A DNA stretch of 11,185 nt. Source: Microcaldota archaeon. Lineage in GTDB: Archaea > Micrarchaeota > Micrarchaeia > Micrarchaeales > CABMGC01. The DNA is taken from positions 1 to 11,185 of the forward strand of contig JAGWHG010000007.1 in the NCBI GenBank assembly GCA_028866975.1. Direction: 5' to 3'. The notes beneath the pieces are model-generated. The model searched no databases. It was not told the DNA's origin and saw nothing but the letters and a program-made list of their open reading frames with translations. The translations under genes and the position numbers were made by a program. Positions 1 to 5,237 of this stretch are shown here, in pieces (the first letter of the stretch is position 1; each line of letters begins with the position of its first letter).

Positions 1-178
1 TGAAAATTCCCCGGCCAAGCATTATGGTGCGCTTCTCCCCCTTCAAAAACTCCGTTTCATATCCCAGATAATAAGTTTCAAAGCGAGGTCCAAGCTTTCT
101 GTACATCTCGGCAGCCATGCGCGCCTGCCCTCCGAACCTGTTCAGCCTCGAGCCCAGGTCAACTATGAGCACCCTCAT
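1..178 (-). CDS. Probable GT-B (GT4-like) glycosyltransferase, N-terminal fragment
   Basis: Only the first 59 codons are present; the gene runs off the left edge. I translated it by hand from the ATG whose complement lies at 176-178. It begins MRVLIVDLGSRLNRFGGQAR, a hydrophobic beta strand followed by a Gly-Gly turn and a helix (ARMAAEMYRKLG). Family 4 GT-B glycosyltransferases open this way, with a first Rossmann strand, a GG loop near the acceptor site and then a helix. A second strand (ETYYLGYE) follows. Such enzymes transfer sugars from nucleotide-sugar donors to lipids, glycans or proteins. The donor-binding half lies outside the window, so substrate and even family are uncertain; another Rossmann-type enzyme is possible. 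It lies 70 bases downstream of the TBP-like gene on the same strand and has its own TATA-like element at 205-214. Confidence 0.5.
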   Translation of the reverse strand, partial: MRVLIVDLGSRLNRFGGQARMAAEMYRKLGPRFETYYLGYETEFLKGEKRTIMLGRGIF

Positions 179-204
179 TTAACTACCAATTATAACTAGA
201 CGCA

Positions 205-214
205 CAAAATTAAA
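205..214 (-). promoter_or_regulatory. TATA-like box for the left-edge gene
   Basis: Read on the minus strand this is CTTTAATTTT. It lies about 27-35 bases ahead of the start codon at 178, so transcription would begin only a few bases before the ATG, as is common in archaea with leaderless or short-leader genes. It overlaps the T-rich stretch that could instead end the upstream TBP-like transcript. Confidence 0.35.
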
Positions 215-220
215 GAATCG

Positions 221-239
221 TCCTCCATGCTCTAGAGGA
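221..239 (-). terminator. Possible hairpin after the TBP-like gene
   Basis: TCCTC (221-225) and GAGGA (235-239) form 5-base-pair arms around a 9-base loop. It starts 10 bases past the stop codon of the TBP-like gene. On the minus strand the hairpin is followed by a T-rich run (TTTAATTTT). This could end transcription, but the stem is short, and many archaeal terminators are T-runs without a hairpin. Confidence 0.25.
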
Positions 240-248
240 TAAGTAAAC

Positions 249-569
249 TCACTGGTTTATTACGTACTTTGAGATTATCTTCGTCGCGTAATCTAGCACC
301 TTCTTTATGTTCGCCTCGGTGTTAGAGCCTGTGCAGATCAGCTTGCCGTTCTTGAAAAGTATGATTACTGCTGCAGGCTCCTTTATCCTAAAGATCGCGC
401 CAGGGAACTGCTCTGGCTCGTAGTCCACCTCCTTGACGTTCTTTGATAGCGCGTAGAGGTCGATTGTGGCATGAAGGTCTGCGCTGACCACGATGTTTTG
501 TATGTTTATCTTCGGCTTTAGGTTCAGCACACGAACCGTCTCCTGCTTTGCACCTTCCTGCTTCGGCAT
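249..569 (-). CDS. Single-repeat TATA-binding protein (half-TBP)
   Basis: TBP binds and kinks the TATA box and recruits TFB and RNA polymerase. Archaeal TBPs are about 180-200 residues: two homologous ~90-residue repeats forming a saddle. This protein has 106 residues and only one repeat (about 19-102), after a charged lead of 18 residues. Visible hallmarks are the strand KINIQNIVVSADL with Asn25, which sits at the centre of the DNA-binding face in the family; the stirrup YEPEQFPG (50-57); Phe55 and Phe72, at the positions of the two DNA-intercalating Phe; and GKLICTG (75-81). P-x-I-x-I-Q-N, YEPEQFPG and F-R-I-K-E-P resemble the second repeat of archaeal TBPs more than the first. The stop is clean. 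Only 70 bases follow before the next gene and 119 bases precede it, and neither gap encodes another repeat. TBP-fold identity is secure. Its role as general factor, paralogue or regulator is inference. Confidence 0.88.
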   Translation of the reverse strand: MPKQEGAKQETVRVLNLKPKINIQNIVVSADLHATIDLYALSKNVKEVDYEPEQFPGAIFRIKEPAAVIILFKNGKLICTGSNTEANIKKVLDYATKIISKYVINQ

Positions 570-597
570 CCAATCACATAGAGTTACGATAGAAAAG

Positions 598-607
598 GAT
601 TTAAATA
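598..607 (-). promoter_or_regulatory. TATA box of the TBP-like gene
   Basis: The palindromic core ATTTAAAT (599-606) lies about 30 bases ahead of the ATG at 569. This places the predicted transcription start near 573-577, giving an essentially leaderless mRNA. Because the core is symmetric, the sequence alone does not set direction; spacing to the gene does. If the half-TBP binds as a symmetric dimer, this box would be an obvious autoregulatory target, which is inference. Confidence 0.55.
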
Positions 608-647
608 CCCTGTAAAATCCACCGATTTATACGAAACTTGGCGAACG

Positions 648-655
648 CTTAAATA
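648..655 (+). promoter_or_regulatory. TATA box of the 689 gene
   Basis: CTTAAATA lies about 35-40 bases ahead of the ATG at 689, predicting a start of transcription near 675-680 and a leader of roughly 10-14 bases. A weak AAGGT (678-682) sits 6 bases before the ATG. With the box at 598-607 it forms a back-to-back divergent promoter pair. Confidence 0.5.
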
Positions 656-688
656 ACAGGGGCAGGAACTCTACCTAAAGGTATCAAG

Positions 689-1426
689 ATGAGCATAAAT
701 CCGCACCCCCAGCACACTGTCGCCAAGGCTGTGATCAACTTCAAGACACTCACAGAGGAGGGCAGGAAATATCTCGCATTTAGAGAGGCACTTAGGCATC
801 TCGGCGAGCCAGAGCAGCGCATCTCTTTTGCAAGGACAGTAATCGGAATGATTAGGGACAAAAATTACGAGGGCGCATGGGAGTTCGGGAGGACGTATTC
901 TAACTTTTCAACGCCGCAGATCAATCGGCTGCTGGTAGAGCAGAGACTGCACGAGCTACTAAAGAAGAGCCTGACAGAAGCGCTAGCATTTGCCGAAAAG
1001 TATGTCAAGAACACAAGGCCCAAGACCGAGGTTGCCAGGATGCTGTATGCCGAGCACTTCATGAACAAAAGGTACGAAAAGGCGGCGACGATCTGGAACA
1101 GATACGAGCTGGGCCCAAAGAGGAAGAACATTGCAGCGCATAACGCCTTTGTGCATCTGAGAACAGACGGGATAAACCGCTACATAGACACGCAATTCAA
1201 TACGGACCAAGACAAGATCAAGGCGCTCGAGGAAATACGCAAGGAGTTCGAGGCTGCAATAGCGCTAGGCAAGATCTACCCAAGGGCGATAAAGAAGAGC
1301 GCAATCCTCAACACCATCAGGGCGCACGCGCAGGTCAACCAGATGATATTCTCGATAAGCCATGGGCTGCAGGGGCACATCCCATTTGCGCTGGAGCCTC
1401 TCTATCCGCCTGGAAGGGAGCTTTAA
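689..1426 (+). CDS. Conserved-looking hypothetical helical protein (245 aa)
   Basis: I do not recognise this protein. It is soluble, with no signal peptide or membrane segment, highly charged and predicted almost wholly helical from composition. Several stretches look like antiparallel helical hairpins with TPR- or Sel1-like spacing of aromatic and small residues: around 57-70 (KNYEGAWEFGRTY), 94-137 (LTEALAFAEKY, then NKRYEKAATIWNRYE) and 178-200 (KALEEIRKEFEAAIALGKIYP). The C-terminus is Pro-rich (PFALEPLYPPGREL). No catalytic motif or Cys pair is visible. The start is supported by the TATA element at 648-655 and a weak ribosome site at 678-682. Codon use resembles its neighbours. It is transcribed divergently from the half-TBP gene across a 119-base shared promoter region, so co-regulation is plausible, but nothing in the sequence shows a functional link. 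Confidence 0.75.
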   Translation: MSINPHPQHTVAKAVINFKTLTEEGRKYLAFREALRHLGEPEQRISFARTVIGMIRDKNYEGAWEFGRTYSNFSTPQINRLLVEQRLHELLKKSLTEALAFAEKYVKNTRPKTEVARMLYAEHFMNKRYEKAATIWNRYELGPKRKNIAAHNAFVHLRTDGINRYIDTQFNTDQDKIKALEEIRKEFEAAIALGKIYPRAIKKSAILNTIRAHAQVNQMIFSISHGLQGHIPFALEPLYPPGREL

Positions 1427-1447
1427 AGGCCTGCCCAGACCAGAAGC

Positions 1448-1458
1448 TTTAAGTATAT
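1448..1458 (+). promoter_or_regulatory. TATA box of the thermosome gene
   Basis: TTTAAGTATAT matches the archaeal box A consensus (TTTAWATA type). The predicted transcription start, about 25-30 bases on, is near 1475-1482, giving a leader of about 70 bases. This leader is longer than others in the window and leaves room for regulation. Confidence 0.5.
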
Positions 1459-1480
1459 TTTTGTGCATATTTACTATCGA

Positions 1481-1499
1481 TATACACATAAGGTGTATA
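1481..1499. promoter_or_regulatory. Perfect inverted repeat at the thermosome transcription start
   Basis: TATACAC (1481-1487) and GTGTATA (1493-1499) are exact reverse complements separated by ATAAG. The repeat lies at about +1 to +20 relative to the start predicted from the box at 1448. In archaea this is a classic place for a repressor dimer to block initiation. It could also contain a second TATA-like element (TATACACA). The heat-inducible nature of thermosome genes makes a heat-shock operator a reasonable inference, but no binding protein can be named from the sequence. Confidence 0.4.
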
Positions 1500-1551
1500 C
1501 TCAATTCTAAGGTCTGAAATTATCCTATTTGTAAAATTGTAAGTGGTAAAC

Positions 1552-3204
1552 ATGGCAGAAAATCAACCAGGACAACAGTACGTTATTTTGCCTGAGGGGT
1601 CGTCTAGGCTCCTAGGAAGGGATGCTCAGCGCACCAACATCGCAGTTGCATACGCTGTAGCTGGAATCGTCAAGACAACTCTTGGCCCTAAGGGAATGGA
1701 CAAGATGCTTGTCAGCGAACTCGGCGACATAGTAATAACCAACGACGGCGCGACAATCCTCGAGGAGATGAATGTCGAGCACCCGGTAGCAAGGATCATG
1801 GTCGAGATAGCAAAGACGCAGGACAAGGAGGTGGGGGACGGGACCACAACCGCAGTTATAATGGCGGGAGAGCTTCTCAAGGCGGCAGGGAACCTAATAG
1901 AGCAGGGAATACACCCTACGACGATAGTAAAGGGCTACAAGATGGCTGCTGAGAAGGCAAAGGGAATACTTGAGGATAACTCATCCACGCTTTCCATAAG
2001 CGACACGGACAGGCTGGAGAGGATTGCGCTGATAGCGATGGCGTCAAAGAACATCGGCAGCGACAATACAAAAAAGCACCTCGCGCAGCTTGCGATAAAC
2101 GCTATAAAGCAGGTATCTGAGAAGACCCCAAGCGGCGTTAGGATAGATCATGATTTCATAAAGCTGGAGAAGAAGGAGGGAGGCAGCATTGAAGACACGG
2201 AATTCATAAACGGCGTACTAATAGACAAGGAGATCGCGCACCCCGGCATGCCAAAGGTGGTCAAGAATGCCAAGATCGCAATACTTGACGTAGCTTTGGA
2301 GATAGAAAAGACGGAGACAGACGCAAGGATAGAGATAACATCCCCTGACCAGATGCAGGCGTTCTTGGCACAGGAGGAGAAGATGCTCAAGACGATGGTC
2401 GAGAAGATCGCAAAGTCCGGAGCAAACGTCGTATTCGTCCAAAAAGGAATAGACGACGTCGCCCAGCACTACCTCGCAAAGGAGGGAATAGTCGCAATAA
2501 GAAGGGTCAAGAAGAGCGACATGGAAAAGCTCTCCAAGGCAACTGGCGCAAGGCTGGTTACAAGCCTAGATGACCTGACAAAGGATGACTTAGGATTTGC
2601 AGGCCAGGTCGAGGAGAAGAAGGTCGCAGGCGAACAGATGGTGTTCGTCGAGAAGTGCAAGGACCCTAAGTCTGTCACGATATTCGCAAGGGGCTCGACA
2701 CCGCAGGTCGTAAACGAGGTCGAAAGGTCCCTCAACGACGTGATCGGCGCACTCTCTAGCGCAGTCGAGGTCGGCAAGTACGTGATCGGCGGAGGAAGCA
2801 TCGAGGTCGACATAGCAAACGGCCTGCGCAACTACTCAAGCGACGTGGGCGGCAAGGAGCAGCTCGCAATACAGGCATTCGCAGACGCAATAGAAGTCGT
2901 TCCAAAGACTCTCTCCGAGAGCGCTGGAATGGATTCGATCGACACTCTTGTGCAGCTTAGAAACAAGCACAAGGGCAAGGCGGGCAGGATATTCGGCGTT
3001 GACATCTACCACAACCAGATCTCCGATATGGAGAAGCTCGGCGTGATAGAGCCGCTGAAGGTCAAGAGCCAGGCGATTTCGAGCGCTTCGGAGGCCGCAG
3101 AGATAATCCTTAGAATTGACGACATGATAAGCTCCAAGGGCAAGGGCCGCGGCGGAATGGGCGGCGGCATGCCTCCAGGAGGCATGGGCGGCATGGAGGA
3201 GTAG
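1552..3204 (+). CDS. thsA: Thermosome subunit (group II chaperonin)
   Basis: ATP-driven double-ring cytosolic chaperonin that folds proteins without a GroES-type lid. The protein is 550 residues, the normal family length. ATP-binding and hydrolysis motifs are intact: TTLGPKGMDK (42-51), TNDGATIL (63-70) and GDGTTT (95-100) near the N-terminus, and VIGGGSIEVDIA in the C-terminal part of the equatorial domain. The tail is the usual Gly-Met-rich sequence ending GGMPPGGMGGMEE. I chose the ATG at 1552 (MAENQPG) because family N-termini begin about there. A GTG at 1543 is in frame and would add three residues. Only one subunit gene is present here; whether the ring is homo- or hetero-oligomeric cannot be judged. 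It lies 10 bases upstream of adk, where other archaea often have secY, and has a promoter with an inverted repeat (1448-1499). The subunit letter in the symbol is by convention only. Confidence 0.97.
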   Translation: MAENQPGQQYVILPEGSSRLLGRDAQRTNIAVAYAVAGIVKTTLGPKGMDKMLVSELGDIVITNDGATILEEMNVEHPVARIMVEIAKTQDKEVGDGTTTAVIMAGELLKAAGNLIEQGIHPTTIVKGYKMAAEKAKGILEDNSSTLSISDTDRLERIALIAMASKNIGSDNTKKHLAQLAINAIKQVSEKTPSGVRIDHDFIKLEKKEGGSIEDTEFINGVLIDKEIAHPGMPKVVKNAKIAILDVALEIEKTETDARIEITSPDQMQAFLAQEEKMLKTMVEKIAKSGANVVFVQKGIDDVAQHYLAKEGIVAIRRVKKSDMEKLSKATGARLVTSLDDLTKDDLGFAGQVEEKKVAGEQMVFVEKCKDPKSVTIFARGSTPQVVNEVERSLNDVIGALSSAVEVGKYVIGGGSIEVDIANGLRNYSSDVGGKEQLAIQAFADAIEVVPKTLSESAGMDSIDTLVQLRNKHKGKAGRIFGVDIYHNQISDMEKLGVIEPLKVKSQAISSASEAAEIILRIDDMISSKGKGRGGMGGGMPPGGMGGMEE

Positions 3205-3214
3205 AAGGTTTTGG

Positions 3215-3778
3215 ATGGGAAGGACGATAATCTTTGTCGGAACGCCGGGCGCAGGCAAGAGCACAATAATTGCCGGCATCAACCACAAGTTCAAGCTAGT
3301 CAACATAGGGTCCGAGATGCTTGAGATCGAAAAAAAGGACTACGGAGTAAAAGACAGAGACGACCTCCGAAAGCTAAGCGCCGAGATAACCAAGAAGGTG
3401 CGAAACCAGGTCTTTGACAAGATACGAAAGGAGAAGCAGGACATCATAATCGACACCCACGCATCAATTAGGAGCGGGCCTAGGTTTGTGCCGGGATTTA
3501 CGATCGAGGAACTTCAGTCGCTCAACGAACTCATGACGATAGTTTATATTGACGCCGAATCAAAGGACATACTGGAGAGGAGGAAGGAGGACTTCAAAAG
3601 AAGGAGAGACGTTGAAGATTCAATGGACCTCGAAGAACAAAGGGAAGTGAACATATCCATGATAACGACATACGCTGCGATAATGGGAATTCCCCTATAC
3701 ATGATCAAGAACCAGCAGGGCAAATTGGAGCGCGCGATAAAACAGGCAAATGATGCGGTAAAGGAGATGTTCGGTTGA
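3215..3778 (+). CDS. adkA: Archaeal-type adenylate kinase
   Basis: Catalyses ATP + AMP to 2 ADP in the cytosol, keeping the adenylate energy pool balanced. The protein is 187 residues and belongs to the archaeal AdkA group, which is distinct from bacterial Adk. The P-loop GTPGAGKST spans residues 9-17. RDDLRKL (48-54) and DTHASIRSGPRFVPG (80-94) match the conserved AMP-binding and helical regions of AdkA. The Arg-rich stretch ERRKEDFKRRRD (121-132) fits the lid. The C-terminal helix region follows QREVNISMITTYAA, as in the family. AAGG at 3205-3208 lies six bases before the ATG, and the gap from the thermosome stop is only 10 bases, so the two genes are probably co-transcribed. Downstream order (DUF106, L34e, cmk, L14e) is the standard archaeal arrangement and supports the call. 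Confidence 0.93.
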   Translation: MGRTIIFVGTPGAGKSTIIAGINHKFKLVNIGSEMLEIEKKDYGVKDRDDLRKLSAEITKKVRNQVFDKIRKEKQDIIIDTHASIRSGPRFVPGFTIEELQSLNELMTIVYIDAESKDILERRKEDFKRRRDVEDSMDLEEQREVNISMITTYAAIMGIPLYMIKNQQGKLERAIKQANDAVKEMFG

Positions 3779-3782
3779 TGGT

Positions 3783-4250
3783 ATGATATTTTTGGGCTAT
3801 GAAATTGTAGTCGTTGCGGTAGTATACGCGCTCGGTGCACTCTTCTTGCAGCGAAAGGTAACGAACATGCACAAGATGTACGAGATGCAGGACCAGATAA
3901 AGCAGAAATCAGACGAATTGATGAAGCACACAAAGGAGGGCACAAAGACAAAAGAGGAGCTAGCCGCGATGCAAAAGGAGGTAATGACGATGGTGAGCAT
4001 GAGCATGCGAAACCAGATGAAGCCGATGCTTGTAATGCTGCCTACTTTCCTAGTGGTCTATTACGCGCTCATACCATATGTTTTCGGCACTGTAGCCGCA
4101 GGGCTCACATTTACTTCATTCAACCTAACCTACCAGTCATTTTTCCTCTCGGTTGCAATAGTTGTCGGGCTTGTCTGTTCAGTAGCCCTGATGCTGCTAG
4201 ACAAGAGGAAGAGGAAGGCGGCAAAGGCGACGGTGAGCGCCCAGCAGTAG
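3783..4250 (+). CDS. DUF106 / EMC3-TMCO1-like membrane insertase
   Basis: Integral membrane protein of the archaeal DUF106 family, a branch of the Oxa1/YidC/Get1/EMC3/TMCO1 superfamily that helps insert membrane proteins. It has 155 residues: a first membrane segment at about 3-22, a long charged coiled coil rich in Met, Lys and Glu (about 28-75, facing the cytosol in this family), and hydrophobic segments at about 81-101 and 118-139, ending in a basic tail (KRKRKAAK). The N-out three-helix plan with a coiled coil after helix 1 is the family hallmark. It sits between adk and rpl34e, its usual place next to the SecY-associated gene run, four bases after the adk stop. ATG at 3778 (ATGGTATGA) is a two-codon frame and not the start. 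It probably acts with the Sec translocon; that is inferred from family and context. Confidence 0.87.
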   Translation: MIFLGYEIVVVAVVYALGALFLQRKVTNMHKMYEMQDQIKQKSDELMKHTKEGTKTKEELAAMQKEVMTMVSMSMRNQMKPMLVMLPTFLVVYYALIPYVFGTVAAGLTFTSFNLTYQSFFLSVAIVVGLVCSVALMLLDKRKRKAAKATVSAQQ

Positions 4251-4252
4251 CC

Positions 4253-4263
4253 TTATATATTTT
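4253..4263 (+). promoter_or_regulatory. Internal TATA box ahead of rpl34e
   Basis: TTATATATTTT begins three bases after the DUF106 stop codon. It predicts transcription starting near 4278-4283, downstream of the ATG at 4273 and upstream of the TTG at 4309. It therefore supplies an extra promoter inside the operon and argues for the later rpl34e start. Confidence 0.5.
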
Positions 4264-4298
4264 CAGAATAAAATGAAATTTATCAATGCTGATTTATC

Positions 4299-4302
4299 GG
4301 TG
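4299..4302 (+). promoter_or_regulatory. Ribosome binding site that selects the TTG start of rpl34e
   Basis: GGTG, complementary to the CACC of the archaeal 16S 3' end, lies six bases before TTG at 4309. No comparable site precedes the in-frame ATG at 4273 or the ATG at 4321. Confidence 0.5.
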
Positions 4303-4308
4303 TTTAAT

Positions 4309-4635
4309 TTGCCAAAGCCAATGTATAGGTCAAGAAGCTACAGGAGACTCTCGAGGGTCACTCCATCGAAGAGGAATGTTGTCCACTACGTAAGGAGGAA
4401 GAACTCATTTCCGCACTGCGCAATATGCGGCTCAGAGCTCAACGGCATATCAGCTAATCCTACTGCCAAGGGAAGGAGCCTGAGGACTAATTCAAGAAAG
4501 TTCGGAGGGGTCTTGTGCAGCTCATGCAATGCCGAGGTCATAAAGCTCGCGTCTAGGATAGAGAACGGCGAGATGAAGCTCAACTCGATCGGCGTGAGAC
4601 AGAGGCAGTACGTGCTCCAGACGATCGCCCACTAG
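4309..4635 (+). CDS. rpl34e: 50S ribosomal protein L34e (eL34), TTG start
   Basis: Zinc-binding protein of the large ribosomal subunit found in archaea and eukaryotes. With the TTG start it has 108 residues and begins (M)PKPMYRSRSYRRLSRVTPS, which matches the family's usual N-terminus (M-P/V-x-P-x-x-R-S-R-S-x-R-R). Four cysteines, C37-A-I-C40 and C70-S-S-C73, form the zinc ribbon; HYVRRK and GGVLCSSC are typical family blocks. An ATG at 4273 is in frame and would add 12 residues (MKFINADLSVFN) not seen in the family. The internal TATA box (4253-4263) and GGTG site (4299-4302) favour TTG. It lies between DUF106 and cmk, its standard place. The reading as L34e is secure; the start choice is likely but not proven. 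Confidence 0.92.
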   Translation: MPKPMYRSRSYRRLSRVTPSKRNVVHYVRRKNSFPHCAICGSELNGISANPTAKGRSLRTNSRKFGGVLCSSCNAEVIKLASRIENGEMKLNSIGVRQRQYVLQTIAH

Positions 4636-4644
4636 GGTATCACA

Positions 4645-5211
4645 ATGGAAGCGATAATCCTTTGCGGAATGCCAGCGTCAGGCAAAACGACAGTTGCAAA
4701 GCTACTTGCCAAGGAATTAAAGTTCAAGACACTGGGGGGCACCGATATCCTAAAGGACATGGCCAAGGAGAGGGGCTATAAGATGTCGGGAGACGATTGG
4801 TGGGACACCGCAGAGGGGATAAAGTTCCTTCGGGAGAGAAAGGCCAACTCCGATTTTGACAAGGAAACTGACAGAAGGCTGATCGAGAAGATAAAGGAGG
4901 GCAAGGTTGTAGTTACAAGCTACACTGCGCCATGGATTTCCCCGGTAGGATTCAAGGTCTGGCTGTCAGCGTCGCTTGAGAAGCGCGCCGCAAGGATGGC
5001 TAGGCGCGATAAGGTGAGCTTGGAGGAGAGCACAAAGTCAACGATAATACGAGACAAGGAGAACTACGAGCTCTACAAGGGCCTCTACGGATTCGACTTC
5101 GGCACTGACACCTCGCCATTCGACCTTGTCATAGAGACCGATAACATCTCGGCCAAGAAGGTTGCCGAGACGATTATAGAGAGATACCGCGCTCGCAATA
5201 GCCTTAAATAG
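4645..5211 (+). CDS. cmk: Archaeal cytidylate kinase
   Basis: Phosphorylates CMP and dCMP with ATP in pyrimidine nucleotide metabolism. It has 188 residues, as usual for the archaeal branch. The P-loop GMPASGKTT spans residues 8-16. GGTDILKDMAKERGY (31-45) corresponds to the NMP-binding helix, and FDKETDRRL (71-79) to the conserved D-x-E-x-D-R block. The lid region is VWLSASLEKRAARMARRD (105-122), followed by RDKENYELYKGLYGFD (136-151), characteristic of the family. One oddity: the segment that in most archaeal Cmk proteins reads like EGRLAGW is here TSYTAPW (91-97), with no Arg. It starts nine bases after rpl34e and ends just before rpl14e. Position between L34e and L14e strongly supports Cmk over another small NMP kinase, although the altered motif leaves substrate preference open. 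Confidence 0.88.
   Translation: MEAIILCGMPASGKTTVAKLLAKELKFKTLGGTDILKDMAKERGYKMSGDDWWDTAEGIKFLRERKANSDFDKETDRRLIEKIKEGKVVVTSYTAPWISPVGFKVWLSASLEKRAARMARRDKVSLEESTKSTIIRDKENYELYKGLYGFDFGTDTSPFDLVIETDNISAKKVAETIIERYRARNSLK
5204..5210 (+). promoter_or_regulatory. TATA box of rpl14e within the end of cmk
   Basis: TTAAATA overlaps the last codons and stop of cmk. The predicted transcription start, near 5229-5233, leaves a leader of under ten bases before the ATG at 5238. GTGAT at 5230-5234 could still pair with the AUCAC of the 16S tail on longer operon transcripts. Confidence 0.45.
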
Positions 5212-5212
5212 A

Positions 5213-5227
5213 TTAATTTGCAATTAA
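5213..5227. repeat. Short inverted repeat between TATA box and rpl14e
   Basis: TTAATT (5213-5218) and AATTAA (5222-5227) are exact reverse complements around TGC. The repeat lies between the TATA element and the expected transcription start, where an operator would fit. The arms are only six bases and AT-rich, so chance is a real possibility. Confidence 0.25.
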
Positions 5228-5237
5228 ATGTGATATT

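Noticed and set aside
249..569. Half-TBP as a pseudogene or broken two-repeat gene
   Set aside because: The repeat is intact from strand one to the last helix, key residues are kept, it has a promoter-like box at the right distance, and neither flank contains degraded TBP sequence. In-frame codons upstream of the ATG reach a stop after about 19 codons that do not resemble TBP.
1543..1554. GTG at 1543 as the thermosome start
   Set aside because: It would add only three residues; the ATG at 1552 gives the usual family start. The GTG cannot be fully excluded.
2469..2831. 120-residue open frame antisense to the thermosome
   Set aside because: Shadow of the sense gene; low-complexity Ser/Thr-rich translation typical of antisense reading.
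2836..3306. 156-residue open frame antisense to the thermosome and adk start
   Set aside because: It lies opposite two strongly conserved genes, has no ribosome site or family resemblance, and its composition follows from the codon bias of the sense genes.
3544..3951. 135-residue open frame antisense to adk and DUF106
   Set aside because: It spans the junction of two real genes on the other strand, and the Ser/Cys-rich translation resembles no protein.
4273..4308. ATG at 4273 as the rpl34e start
   Set aside because: It precedes the transcription start predicted from the TATA box at 4253, lacks a ribosome site, and adds residues foreign to the family.
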